Shown here one piece after another: positions 17,801-25,341 of a stretch of DNA of 26,546 bases (position 1 is its first letter; each line of letters starts with the position of its first letter). The stretch lies in the IMG/VR virus record IMGVR_UViG_3300023174_003475, positions 1 to 26,546 of that record. One strand, 5' to 3'. The notes beneath the pieces are model-generated. The model was not told the DNA's origin. It did no database searches and saw only the letters and a program-made list of their open reading frames with translations. The DNA comes from a virus. A program made the position numbers and the translations under genes.

Positions 17801-19081
17801 AAGCAACCATTCATCAACTTTACTCCGAATGAGAGGGTATTTTTTGATGATTCTATGCGAATTAACGCACGTTTGAATGAGGACTTGGCTGATACAACAA
17901 AGGCTGGATTTAACTTAACCAAAAAGTCTTTGATTGTAACTGCTATATTGGGTAGCTCCAATCCAAACTTATCGCCAGTTTTAGATCAATCCAGATTTAC
18001 CGCAGCTCTAACCTTAAATCGTTTAGATGCTCCTGTGGGTTCTGGACAAACTGCACAAAATATTAATGATGAGTTTGATATTTTAAATGTTCTTACTGCT
18101 TCAGATGATGCTGGTGGTAAAGTTCATTTCTCAACATCGACTGGAGAGTTATCTGGAACTTTTAGTTCCGTAGGCTCCATTGTTACTAATGATCTTGAGA
18201 ATCCTCCCCAAGATTTACGTTCTCGGTTAAATCCAGGAACTCTTGTATTTGACCCAAGCAGTGGACAGACCGTTAGAGTTGTTGAGGTATTAAGTGCAAA
18301 CAGCTTCAGAACAGAAGTTGCATTCAATCCACAATTAACAAATGCAACAGTTGTAGCAAATCCAGAAAACCTTGTTATTAAGACGGACAACTTACAACTT
18401 GCACAGAAGCTCAGTTTGTTGGATGTTGGTAAGTTGGTAACAATTGCTGGAGCAACTGATATTACTGACGAAGGGACTATAGTTGCAAGACGAAATTGCG
18501 AAGATGTTAGAGTGCTTAAGGTTGAGTACACACCATCAAACACAACTCCAGACTCCGACTTAAAAGACTCAAGCAATGTTTCTCAACCATGCTACTGCAA
18601 AGTTACTTTGGATATCCAAACTAACGTTGGTGCAGGAAGAGAAGCTAATGATTTTACATTGACACAAAAAGACCGATTTATTGATGAAATTGCTCCTCAA
18701 GGTGGGTCTTGCTCTGCCAAGTATGTTTGTAAGAAGTTGGTTGTTTCTCGTGTCTCAAACGCACTAAAAGTTACATTTGATGCTAGTAGAGATGAAAGTT
18801 GTAATTTGGAACTGTACTACAGACTTGAGAAGCCAAACAGCACAACCTCTATAGAAGATGAATTGTGGGTTAGAGCACCATTTAATGTGGATATTAATGG
18901 AGTTTTACAAAACAAGACTCCAGATCCAGATCCAACTGGCACTGTATACTCGTCTTATGAGTCTACAATTGAAGGCTTGTTAGGATTTGTTGGCGTTCAA
19001 TGTAAGATTGTTATGAAGGGTGGTAATGCCGCCAAGTGTCCAAAAATTAAGAACTTTAGAATGATTGTGTTGGATGAATAG
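11807..19081 (+). CDS. Giant DUF4815-type virion protein (baseplate/fibre), 2424 aa
   Basis: The N-terminus (NQFPYYDDYNEKDNYYQILF, then GKAVQARELTQLQSILQKQI) is the hallmark of DUF4815 proteins of marine T4-like and related phages, which are virion proteins thought to sit in the baseplate or fibre base. Later conserved blocks are YTMRDIEKLENRIKNLEHYT, a probable coiled coil (about 1056-1085); FMPNAALYAFFDDV (about 1375); VFKIPSKESKKFQTGDAIF (about 1504); RRDPIAQTFKI (about 1597); and FTFASPIFLEQNKDYSFVLL with SDSNEYEVW (about 1740-1770). The C-terminal 160 residues contain several Cys and end in KCPKIKNFRMIVLDE. It is the largest gene here and probably starts the transcript that carries the small proteins and two fibres. 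Confidence 0.88.
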   Translation: MTKISLNQFPYYDDYNEKDNYYQILFKPGKAVQARELTQLQSILQKQIERLGSHIFKDGSQVLPATENGVRYTANNGFFKLAESENSLTHTNAAIENNWLNKVVRNQAGVEAKVIGYRPVDVLGEVRLFVSYTKASTDGLTLVFYPNDTISVVDSTPALAATIPGAILPDKTIQKKTGSIASVTVEEGVYFYSGFFVYVEKQTIFVTPSINPDSVENQNLWDNKPTASIGLSMTQSFITSEEDPNLLDVALGAPNYSAPGADRLHIDAKLEQKLIRLDETKQDQNFIELVSVSAGEVTYKVITAAYGPIESTLARRTYDESGDYTVTPFAVSVREFLREGNNNGVHDETEFYAYTINEAEALAKSKFNLNKSDVPSGFKTYCKHPTLTSPQVYLPGSTYDGTELTSFKNLCRSYISARIDPGKAYVKGYEIQKLARATVDIPKAQSVTYKTNQTCFTPLGTHIVVTDVNGSIDFTTHQTVELYDAPYNTSTRQVAGTKIGTAKMLFVDFFEGVSGTTNSGKYRLYLYDINLDDNKDLEKVKSFRAASTSNAATDFYANAVLSQLSLSGSVSRTPQNSSDAPAANTLYGTGTKWKNDAVEKLTVGDLIQVGNVLYQVTEEPTSDTILKVTPNPQSTSSAIEQAKTWTNGSSFTYMFALPQSNSSESAIVYKLPDQYIASIRDGGDAPLSSPLTKTNYSASYTVPRVFSAQQVANNKITLSSVLSTDETFSAFSNNYVVINETTGNWLRVISGSSQPADANTAAIQQGATNLTVWVNQDNSAPPTKYTVIAPVVIAKAKERSKTLQAATFDATTNIYKSTFTVSNNGTPVTSGGDGGGVVIVDGNVSSEISLHMEDVLRITRVIEQTLSGQEPSGKNTLQNGERDITANYILDDGQRDYYYDIAKVTLRPGVSRPTGRVRVEFDYFKHTNDGGRFFSVDSYKVRGTKANMSYDEIPTYVASDGTAYNLANCIDFRKKITDSVERISIDNFTCNYYTFLGRKDKIILNSKTKSFELSQGTPAFNPLPADENADGMTICELTLQPYTYSSKAVSIRPIENRRYTMRDIEKLENRIKNLEHYTSLTLLEVETATLNITNANGDTRFKNGFLADNFGSFDVCDLGSLDFRCAVDTSDKTVRPLIHTSAVSLYESAIDEASPDTYRSTKTSGPYKKTGDLFTLPYSASIFIRQGLASKTINVNPFNVQSFVGDVTLSPWSDEWHETNLLPEIKVQDSSGFDAAMAMVGPTGTSINYNTTVNNWTGPGPQSAYEPTGREVLKVAGHDVLSKLYPGRKKKDWPAMVTVPQPYANAGQRVPTGRSSYVSQQLRSTTTITGNEIRMGLETKVKDLGWSAEQRALTLINSSQIQWMRSREIEFEGNCFMPNAALYAFFDDVAVSEDCRPTPADGWVDFTVTASENTVSIHSSSTNQTFNSAVGGNTFNIRAGAELVYQNRKFEVVQVVNAGTLKVSPKNTAEMTQDALTSTNPITVRITKYTYGDPLKADVRGNTKGVFKIPSKESKKFQTGDAIFRLTTSSVNAKFPNPLAQNTSIGDARFASTGWLDTQQYTVSQTRMFEVTSNLVATTGAPINAATGEVYSESIPERRDPIAQTFKIREDGGCFITAIDVFFFTKPSSIGINPDLPITLELRSVRDGMPIEVLPAGKLGVVTKQARDVVTNFVDLSLKTLTVTGNVGGKVPENNPEAYVWDATTTLKSENLEKGATSNQIVSGTPFRSTDMALDMVPTRFTFASPIFLEQNKDYSFVLLSDSNEYEVWVAQIGQDNDKNPKFNAKSGLPNYKIGTDEQIGTQVYQDGNFYKSHNASGWAIDNTITCKFNLHKALFDISKTAEIDFVNQELFDRGIFTDGIEVVANSPFFRVVLPNHGLSKGDKVRISNITTPIDSGTTAAPKIKGILKTVFDDLVVTRTEIDHAIVACADTTRRASTGYFATSTGRLGGSTATITDNRRFEDITIITNPFAPPTTSVEWKMVTTASSGINNGELVKTKQPFINFTPNERVFFDDSMRINARLNEDLADTTKAGFNLTKKSLIVTAILGSSNPNLSPVLDQSRFTAALTLNRLDAPVGSGQTAQNINDEFDILNVLTASDDAGGKVHFSTSTGELSGTFSSVGSIVTNDLENPPQDLRSRLNPGTLVFDPSSGQTVRVVEVLSANSFRTEVAFNPQLTNATVVANPENLVIKTDNLQLAQKLSLLDVGKLVTIAGATDITDEGTIVARRNCEDVRVLKVEYTPSNTTPDSDLKDSSNVSQPCYCKVTLDIQTNVGAGREANDFTLTQKDRFIDEIAPQGGSCSAKYVCKKLVVSRVSNALKVTFDASRDESCNLELYYRLEKPNSTTSIEDELWVRAPFNVDINGVLQNKTPDPDPTGTVYSSYESTIEGLLGFVGVQCKIVMKGGNAAKCPKIKNFRMIVLDE

Positions 19082-19082
19082 T

Positions 19083-19340
19083 ATGAAGCTTAGGGCTAAA
19101 GACTTTCCTGAATTTTATAGAGATCCAAAAACAAATGGTATTGTGCATGATGATGATGCCGCATACCAAGAGTATAGGAAGAAAAAGTTAACCAAAAAGC
19201 AAGAAATGGCACAAAAACAAGCACATGAAACAAGACTAAATAATCTTGAATCTGAAGTAAGAGAGTTAAAATCTGGGATTAATCAAATTTTAGAATTGTT
19301 AAAAAATGGCACCAAAGACGTTGGAACAAAAAACAGTTAA
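19083..19340 (+). CDS. Small conserved coiled-coil protein, 85 aa
   Basis: The segments KLRAKDFPEFYRDPKTNGIV and DDAAYQEYRKKK resemble a small conserved protein found beside fibre genes in marine T4-like phages; I know no assigned role. Residues ~45-78 (TRLNNLESEVRELKSGINQI within them) form a probable coiled coil. I chose ATG 19083, one base after the giant gene's stop, because the conserved family begins there; an upstream TTG at 19065 would add six residues inside the previous gene. Its last 35 bases overlap the next gene. It may link the giant protein to a fibre, by context only. Confidence 0.78.
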   Translation: MKLRAKDFPEFYRDPKTNGIVHDDDAAYQEYRKKKLTKKQEMAQKQAHETRLNNLESEVRELKSGINQILELLKNGTKDVGTKNS

Positions 19341-19839
19341 TTATGAAAATGACAGCTTTGAAGTCTGGCTTCAAAAAACTAATGTCATTTCATCCGAACA
19401 AGGCGATCTAAACCGCCTCAACCCACAGATCTATCAACCCAATCCAACAACTCTAACTGCTATGCCCATTCAGGGTGGAGCTTTCACACAGACTTTACCT
19501 AATGGTGATGTTAAGATTGTTGGTATTTCTACCAAGTTTTTACGAGATGTAAAAGCTACAGATTTGATTTGTTTGATGTTTACTCAAACTCCAACTTCAC
19601 CTCACAACGATCTTGTTAATTATTTGTTAGAGGTTGTTAGTGTAGACAGTGATACTCAAATTACTGCTAAGAAAAAATACTCCGGTAGTGCGCCATATCC
19701 GACCTATTCAACATCATCTCAAACTCTACACCCAGTCTTTGTTAAGATGCCAAACATGGTTGATAGTCTTAATAAGGCACACAGTGCTACCCATTTTTAC
19801 AAGAGACAATCATTAATTTTTTCTATAGGAATGAGCTAA
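19306..19839 (+). CDS. Hypothetical virion-type protein with FEVWxxKTN motif, 177 aa
   Basis: The N-terminal NYENDSFEVWLQKTNVISSE followed by QGDLNRL resembles short segments at the start of fibre-associated proteins in marine T4-like phages. The remainder looks beta-rich with no enzyme motif, and it ends near HFYKRQSLIFSIGMS. The ATG at 19306 makes a 35-base overlap with the preceding gene in another frame; an in-frame TTG at 19321 is the only nearby alternative before the conserved segment. The position between the giant DUF4815-type gene and the fibres suggests a structural or adaptor role, which is inference. Confidence 0.72.
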   Translation: MAPKTLEQKTVNYENDSFEVWLQKTNVISSEQGDLNRLNPQIYQPNPTTLTAMPIQGGAFTQTLPNGDVKIVGISTKFLRDVKATDLICLMFTQTPTSPHNDLVNYLLEVVSVDSDTQITAKKKYSGSAPYPTYSTSSQTLHPVFVKMPNMVDSLNKAHSATHFYKRQSLIFSIGMS

Positions 19840-19843
19840 GTGT

Positions 19844-20197
19844 ATGACAATGCTAGGTAAGTTCAAAAATGCAGTAAAGAAGGATGTTGGAAACACATCT
19901 ACCACAATTTACACAGCTCCGGCTGCTGGGTCTTATGTCATACAGTGTGACATTGCCTGCACTAGCAACACTGGTGTTCAGGTATCCGTATCTGTCGAAG
20001 ACTCATCTCAGGGTGTTGAGGTGTTCTTGGTAAAAAATGCCCCTGTGCCTGTTGGTTCCTCTCTCCAAGTTATTGATAGCCAAAAAATAGTCCTAGAAGA
20101 AGCTGATAAGCTTAAGGTTGTCTGTGACACTACAGGAAAGACTGTGGATGTAATCGTGTCTCTTGTAGAGAATGTTAATTTAGAGCCTACATATTAA
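19844..20197 (+). CDS. Small beta-rich virion-type protein, 117 aa
   Basis: The pattern LGKFKNAVKKDVGNTSTTIY then APAAGSYVIQCDIACTSNTG, with SSLQVIDSQKIVLEEADKLK and a final SLVENVNL, matches a small conserved family of marine T4-like phages near fibre genes. The predicted fold is a beta sandwich; no function is known to me. The start is ATG 19844 or ATG 19850, two codons apart; neither has a strong Shine-Dalgarno. It could be a decoration or adaptor protein on the fibre base, by context. The fibre gene follows after 11 bases. Confidence 0.78.
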   Translation: MTMLGKFKNAVKKDVGNTSTTIYTAPAAGSYVIQCDIACTSNTGVQVSVSVEDSSQGVEVFLVKNAPVPVGSSLQVIDSQKIVLEEADKLKVVCDTTGKTVDVIVSLVENVNLEPTY

Positions 20198-20208
20198 TGG
20201 AATAGACA

Positions 20209-23091
20209 ATGGCTTATATTGGAAACGCAAAAACTCCATTAATTTTTGCCTCTAATACTAGAGACGATATTGTTCCAGTTAAAAACGCAAATGGAACATA
20301 TAAGGCTCAGTTTTTGCTTTCTCAAGAAGTACCTGGTGGTTATGATGCTAATGTGATGGTTCTTCGCCGTCAATATGTTAACACCCCTCTGGTACAAAAT
20401 TGTAGTTTGTTAACACTCACTAAGACATTAGATTCTAACTATGCCAGTGGATATAAAGTAGCTCTTTCCACCACTGATTCTGATTTGATTGCCACCTTAA
20501 ATGATGTTACTCCACAATCATCGTCGTATGATGGAGACTCTGTTGAGATTTCTGGCGCAACAAATGAATATAATAACAAAATTGTTCTTGTTATTGAAAA
20601 GAATTATGATGGTAATGCGCTAGAGCTTGTTCTCGAAAATCCAGATCTTGTTGCAGAAGCTGGTGGCTCCATCACTCTCAATAAACGATTCTATGCCCCA
20701 TGGGAAGTATTAGAACCAGAGGCCGATTACAGTATTGAAAATGGTGGGCTTCTATCTGAAAAAAATCGAGTAATTCGATTTACTAAACCTCCAACAGAGT
20801 TGGATGTTGTGTATGTGTTACATCGTGGAGATGCAACATATAACTTTGTTCCCTCAGCAAAGTCGGTTGGTCCAGAACAATTAAGTGATAATTTAAGAAA
20901 TTTTGTTTGTGATAGATTTACCGTAGTAGTAGACGGCGAAACTCAATTTGTTCTAAGTCAAACTATTCCCAGCTCACGCTCCGTTTTAGTGTTTGTTGAT
21001 AATGTCATAACCGATGGTGATGATATTACATCAGGGTTTTTAGAGGGTGATTGGAGTTTAGAAGAAGATGGACAAACCATCACGTTTAAGTCTGGGTTGT
21101 CATTAGGCACAAAAGTAAAAGTGTGGCACCTTGGTTTGGGCACAATCTCTAGAAGGGCAGTATTTTCCCCAGGTCAGGGTCAAGGAGCAATTTTAGATCG
21201 ATCTATTACTACTGATAAGCTTGCATATGGAGCTGTAACAACAGAGCGTCTTGCTGATAATGCTGTAACCCTGGCAAAGATGGCTGATGACAGCGTAAAT
21301 GGTAGCAACATATTACTTGAAAATAATCAAGCTATTAGAATTAAAGACTTGGCTGGTAATGCAATTCCTGCAATTAAAATGCAGGATTCTGATATAAAGA
21401 TAACAACACCAGCAAATGGTCAGATACTATTTCAAAATCAACAAAATGCTAATGCAGGAATGCAGGTTCAATTATCTTCTGTTTTAACTGCATTGACTTT
21501 AAATTGTCAAACATCACCAGAATCTTTTGATATTATCACAACACAAACACAAACTCTATTAACCAGAAATAACGCAGATATTGTTATTGATGGAAATGGA
21601 ATTAAACAACGGTTTACTACACTAGCTGGAACACCAACTCTAAAAATTACTCCAAGTAGTGGAAGTGGATTTTTTAACATTGAGGCACCCGAAGGCAGTC
21701 TTTCTACAGATACAGTAAACGCATCTCTGGTGGTAGCTGACAATGTAATGTGCTCAAATTTAACTGCTACTACAATTAATAATGTTCCAGTATCACAAGT
21801 TGGTTCTCCAACCGGAACTATTGTTATGACCGCATTAGATACTGCACCAGAGGGGTGGTTATTGTGTGACGGTCAAGAATATGACGTTTCTACTACACCA
21901 GCTCTTGAGGGGTTGCGCACAGCTATTGGAACTAAATTTGGTGGTACTGGCACAAGATTTAAAGTTCCAGATTTAAGAAAACGATTTCCAATTGGAAAAT
22001 CTTCAGATACGCTCGTGGGCGACTCTGATGGATTAGATGTCTCCGAAAGAAACATCAGACATGCCCACGATGGTGCGCCGCATACTCACGATATATCTCA
22101 TACACATACCATTCCTGGCCATGTGCATGAGATGGTATCGACCCAATCAACATTAGCTGTGACTTCATTGCAATCTGGTGATCATGAAACTAGCCTTGCT
22201 CATACTCATGATACATTTACAACATCTGAAGAAGATTTAAATCACAGACACGAATTTACTCACGGCCACGGCAGCGAATCTTCAAAATTTGATACAAAAA
22301 CTGAGAGTGTAGATCACACACATAGTGGTTCAACAACCGCCGCCGCAGCAGACCCAGTTTATTCTGGGGGAGCGCATCAAAATACTTTATATGGTCGATC
22401 TGGCACTCCAGCACAAAATGGATACCCAAGAGTTAGCACCACAATTAGTAGAGATAGTGCTCTGGATAATAGTCCAGCAACTCAATTGAGTGGGGCACAC
22501 CAACATGCATTTTCTACCGGAGGTGCTAGTGTAAGCCATACACACGCATTTTATATTAACGATACCGCCCAAAAATTTACTCTTGGTGCAATAAACACAA
22601 ACAGCACATCAAATAAAGATTTAAAACATAAACACACAATTACTGCGTTGTCTTTACCTGAGTTAAATTCAAGTGGAGTTAAAAATAAAAGCTCTAGTGT
22701 TGGGTATCACACCCATGCAGCAGACCATTTTACTGGTGCTATAGGTAGAAAAAATACCCCTAAAACTCTTACAAGAGTATTGTTGCAGGATAGTAATATT
22801 ATTTACTGCGATACTACAAATGTTTTTGTTGGATCTAGCATTAGCTCAACCGACAATAGCTTCCCAACAAATACAATTGTTATGGAAGTTTTTGCAGACA
22901 GAGTTAGAGTGTCTAAGAATGCATTGGTAAACAGAGCAGTTGGAACAACGGTTACATTCAGTGCAGCAAACGGAAATGATGAGCTTTCTACAAATTTCCA
23001 AAATAACACAAGCTCTGGAACTAGCACGGCATCTCAAACTGGTTCTGCAACATCTCCATACTTAGTTTTAAATTTTATTATTAAGACATAG
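20209..23091 (+). CDS. Tail fibre with phage collar domain and twelve HxH motifs
   Basis: Probable receptor-binding fibre, comparable with T4 gp12 (short fibre) or the gp37 tip. Residues 1-310 hold beta modules of the kind 'VLVFVDNVITDG...GLSLGTKVKVWHLG'. Residues ~325-365 carry fibre repeats (SITTDKLAYGAVTTERLADN, then AVTLAKMADDSV). Residues ~530-605 are the phage tail collar domain (GTIVMTALDTAPEGWLLCDG, then GTRFKVPDLRKRFPIGKS). From 616 to about 835 there are twelve HxH motifs (such as HAH, HTH, HVH, HRH, HGH, HQH and HKH), the type that binds iron in the T4 gp37 tip. The C-terminus YLVLNFIIKT is typical of collar fibres. The ATG follows TGGAATAGACA. A dedicated chaperone was not found in the window. 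Confidence 0.9.
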   Translation: MAYIGNAKTPLIFASNTRDDIVPVKNANGTYKAQFLLSQEVPGGYDANVMVLRRQYVNTPLVQNCSLLTLTKTLDSNYASGYKVALSTTDSDLIATLNDVTPQSSSYDGDSVEISGATNEYNNKIVLVIEKNYDGNALELVLENPDLVAEAGGSITLNKRFYAPWEVLEPEADYSIENGGLLSEKNRVIRFTKPPTELDVVYVLHRGDATYNFVPSAKSVGPEQLSDNLRNFVCDRFTVVVDGETQFVLSQTIPSSRSVLVFVDNVITDGDDITSGFLEGDWSLEEDGQTITFKSGLSLGTKVKVWHLGLGTISRRAVFSPGQGQGAILDRSITTDKLAYGAVTTERLADNAVTLAKMADDSVNGSNILLENNQAIRIKDLAGNAIPAIKMQDSDIKITTPANGQILFQNQQNANAGMQVQLSSVLTALTLNCQTSPESFDIITTQTQTLLTRNNADIVIDGNGIKQRFTTLAGTPTLKITPSSGSGFFNIEAPEGSLSTDTVNASLVVADNVMCSNLTATTINNVPVSQVGSPTGTIVMTALDTAPEGWLLCDGQEYDVSTTPALEGLRTAIGTKFGGTGTRFKVPDLRKRFPIGKSSDTLVGDSDGLDVSERNIRHAHDGAPHTHDISHTHTIPGHVHEMVSTQSTLAVTSLQSGDHETSLAHTHDTFTTSEEDLNHRHEFTHGHGSESSKFDTKTESVDHTHSGSTTAAAADPVYSGGAHQNTLYGRSGTPAQNGYPRVSTTISRDSALDNSPATQLSGAHQHAFSTGGASVSHTHAFYINDTAQKFTLGAINTNSTSNKDLKHKHTITALSLPELNSSGVKNKSSSVGYHTHAADHFTGAIGRKNTPKTLTRVLLQDSNIIYCDTTNVFVGSSISSTDNSFPTNTIVMEVFADRVRVSKNALVNRAVGTTVTFSAANGNDELSTNFQNNTSSGTSTASQTGSATSPYLVLNFIIKT

Positions 23092-23099
23092 GGTTAGAT

Positions 23100-25235
23100 A
23101 TGGGAAAATATATTGGTAGAGATAACCCATACGGATTATTTGAGAAACAGGTTTTAAACTCTGATGGTTCTGAGACTTCTTTTGATTTGAACTACACTGT
23201 AGGTAGTGCTGAGTCTTTGTTGGTTGTATCTAATGGGGCTGTTTTGCAGCCAGGCTCTGATTATGACTTGGATGCTGGTGGCGCTAAGATTCAATTTAAT
23301 ATTGATCCACCACCAGGGGCTCTTTATGTCTTGTATTTGGGTCGAGAGTTAGCTGTTGCTACTGGTATTTCTTCTGGGCCAATTGTGGCTTTGACTCAGT
23401 TATCGGATGTTTTCATTCAAATACCATCTGAAGGACAGGTTCTTAAATTTGATGGATCGGCTTGGGTTAATTCTGATGTGGAAGGAACTTTTAGTGGCGA
23501 TTACAACGATCTAAGAAATAAGCCAGTTATACCAGACGTTACTGCACTTCAAAGTAACATTAACTCACTCTTATCCACAACTTCGACTCACACAAGCCAA
23601 ATTGCTGCTCTTCAATCCTCTATATCAGCAATTGATTTAAATGCTTTAAGTGATGTTGCAGTTTCTTCTCCATCTTCTGGACAAATTCTTAAGTATAATG
23701 GAAGTTCTTGGATTAATTCTGCTAACGAAACTGTAGCCAACTTAGAAGACCTTCAAAACGTTTCTATTACGTCACTTAGCACAAATCAAATCTTAAAGTA
23801 CAATGGAACTAATTGGGTTAATAGCACCCCTACAAGTATTCCAACTACATTAGATGGTCTTGATGATGTTGCTGTAGTTTCTCCACAGACCGACCAAGTG
23901 TTGCGCTATACAGGAAGTGTTTGGGTAAACAGCTCACTTCCGACTGTTACAGGTCTTGCAACGGTTGCTACCACAGGATCTTACAATGATCTTATAGACA
24001 AACCAAATCTACCAGAGGCTGGAAATACAACAAATATTGTTGTTAATAATTTTAACACCAATTTAACTCCAGTAAGCAACACACTAACTATTGATTGTTC
24101 ATTAGGAACCGTCTTTTTAGGACAACTTACAGCAAGTGTGAGTACTTGGAATTTTACAAACATTCCAGCAACAAATGGAAAAGCAACAAACGTAACTGTA
24201 GTAATTGATGGAAACACAAGTTACACATACGGCAGTAACTGTTCTGTTGATGGGGCGTCTATTGCAGATGGGGTTCTCTGGAGCAAGGGGCTTTCTCCTA
24301 GAGCCACATCTGAATTAGATATGCTATCATTCTGCATTATTAAAGATAACGCAGGAAGTGTTAAAGTATTAGGCTCCTCTACATTCAACTACAATAGTGC
24401 TACCCTTGAAATATCTGGGCCATATCCTGAAGGTCCAGGTGGAATTGCAATTCAAGGGCTGTTAGGTTGGTATGATGCAAATGAAGTTTCTACAATTCGT
24501 AATGCATCTGATGAGGTTGTGTCTTCTTATGGAGAACTTGTTTATGAATGGCATAATAAAGCAAACACAAACAATGAGCACTATTTAAGAAATAGTGGGC
24601 CACCTGGAGGGGTTTCATACATTCCAAACGCATTAAATGGGCTTCCTGGAATTTATTTTGATGGAACATCTTTTATTAGTTTACAAAATGATAGTAATTT
24701 TGAACTTGGATCATTTACCATTTTTACTGTTATGTTGCCCGAAACAACACTAGGGTCAGCATATCAAGCCATAGGGTCAAGCTTACAAGATACCTCAGAT
24801 GGATATTTTAACATGGCGGTAAATTTAAACAGCACTTGGGGTGTTGGTGGTGGTACTGGCCCAGGAGATATTAAAAGGTCTTACAAAATTGGAACCGCAA
24901 ATGAATATATTGTGCCAACAGCAGCAAGAGTTATATGCCACGCATTTCATGCAAATGCCAATAATGTGTTGAGCTATGCGTCTAGAACAAGCTCAACTCT
25001 TGTTGAATCTCTTGCTTCATATACGGAAACATATCCAGATAACCAGCCACCCCCAAACATTTATAACTACCAGGGCGGGTTTCCTCAGTATAAGATGATG
25101 ACATATGGTGCTTCGGGGTTTATTTTTGAGCACATTGTATATGCCCGGCCATTAGATTTCCAAGAGAGAATATCCGTTTTAGCATACCTTGGCTCTAAGT
25201 GGTATGGGTCAATTTTTGTAAATCAGGCATACTAA
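23100..25235 (+). CDS. Tail fibre with four GQxLxYNGSxWVNS repeats and a lectin-like tip
   Basis: Probable second receptor-binding fibre. Residues 1-85 are a beta module also seen in the previous fibre (SLLVVSNGAVLQPGSDYDLD, then PPPGALYVLYLG). Four repeats of the form LxDVxxxSPxxxQxLxYxGSxWVNS follow (about 101-125, 183-207, 218-242 and 254-278). Two G-x-YNDLxxKPxxP motifs (GDYNDLRNKP and GSYNDLIDKP) are common in phage fibres. Residues ~450-711 (GLLGWYDANEVSTI ... GLPGIYFDGTSFISL ... FEHIVYARPLDFQERISVLA then YLGSKW) fit a concanavalin/LamG-like jelly roll, suggesting glycan binding. The ATG has AGGGTT just upstream. A terminator follows the stop. Confidence 0.87.
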   Translation: MGKYIGRDNPYGLFEKQVLNSDGSETSFDLNYTVGSAESLLVVSNGAVLQPGSDYDLDAGGAKIQFNIDPPPGALYVLYLGRELAVATGISSGPIVALTQLSDVFIQIPSEGQVLKFDGSAWVNSDVEGTFSGDYNDLRNKPVIPDVTALQSNINSLLSTTSTHTSQIAALQSSISAIDLNALSDVAVSSPSSGQILKYNGSSWINSANETVANLEDLQNVSITSLSTNQILKYNGTNWVNSTPTSIPTTLDGLDDVAVVSPQTDQVLRYTGSVWVNSSLPTVTGLATVATTGSYNDLIDKPNLPEAGNTTNIVVNNFNTNLTPVSNTLTIDCSLGTVFLGQLTASVSTWNFTNIPATNGKATNVTVVIDGNTSYTYGSNCSVDGASIADGVLWSKGLSPRATSELDMLSFCIIKDNAGSVKVLGSSTFNYNSATLEISGPYPEGPGGIAIQGLLGWYDANEVSTIRNASDEVVSSYGELVYEWHNKANTNNEHYLRNSGPPGGVSYIPNALNGLPGIYFDGTSFISLQNDSNFELGSFTIFTVMLPETTLGSAYQAIGSSLQDTSDGYFNMAVNLNSTWGVGGGTGPGDIKRSYKIGTANEYIVPTAARVICHAFHANANNVLSYASRTSSTLVESLASYTETYPDNQPPPNIYNYQGGFPQYKMMTYGASGFIFEHIVYARPLDFQERISVLAYLGSKWYGSIFVNQAY
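23400..23934 (+). repeat. Four diverged 25-residue repeats in the second fibre
   Basis: Copies end in KFDGSAWVNS (to 23474), KYNGSSWINS, KYNGTNWVNS and RYTGSVWVNS (to about 23934). Spacing is uneven: about 82, 35 and 36 residues between copy starts. Each copy has Leu-Ser/Asp-Asp-Val at its head. They are protein-level repeats with little DNA identity and probably build shaft or neck modules. Confidence 0.75.
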
Positions 25236-25243
25236 TTTAAATA

Positions 25244-25321
25244 AAAAATACCCCCAAAAAGCCCTAAAAACGGGCCTTTTAGAAAATTTTGGAAATATTT
25301 TTGGATTTCTGGGGTATTTTT
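25244..25321 (+). terminator. Intrinsic terminator after the second fibre gene
   Basis: AAAAATACCCC (25244-25254) and GGGGTATTTTT (25311-25321) are perfect 11-bp inverted repeats. Inside them, GCCC (25261-25264) pairs with GGGC (25272-25275), flanked by AAAA/TTTT, with CTAAAA/TTTTAG (25264-25269 and 25277-25282) as an alternative stem. Both the inner hairpin and the outer stem end in T-runs. It begins 8 bases after the fibre stop and would close that transcript; the A-rich left arm means it could also act on the opposite strand. Confidence 0.75.
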
Positions 25322-25333
25322 GGATTGTTCTGT

Positions 25334-25341
25334 TATAAATA
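25334..25341 (+). promoter_or_regulatory. T4-type late promoter TATAAATA before the last fibre
   Basis: Exact TATAAATA, 12 bases after the terminator. By T4 geometry transcription would begin near 25347, giving an unusually long leader of about 133 bases before the ATG at 25480. Together with the terminator it isolates the last fibre as a separate late unit. Confidence 0.75.

Noticed and set aside
17350-17961. 203-codon antisense open frame, the longest on the minus strand
   Set aside because: It is embedded in the conserved giant gene, with Ser/Val/Leu-rich sequence typical of complement reading. No promoter or ribosome site was seen.
19225-19245. CTAAATAA inside the 85-residue gene as another late promoter
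   Set aside because: It is within a coding region, lacks the following TC/CC, and is not directly before a gene start.
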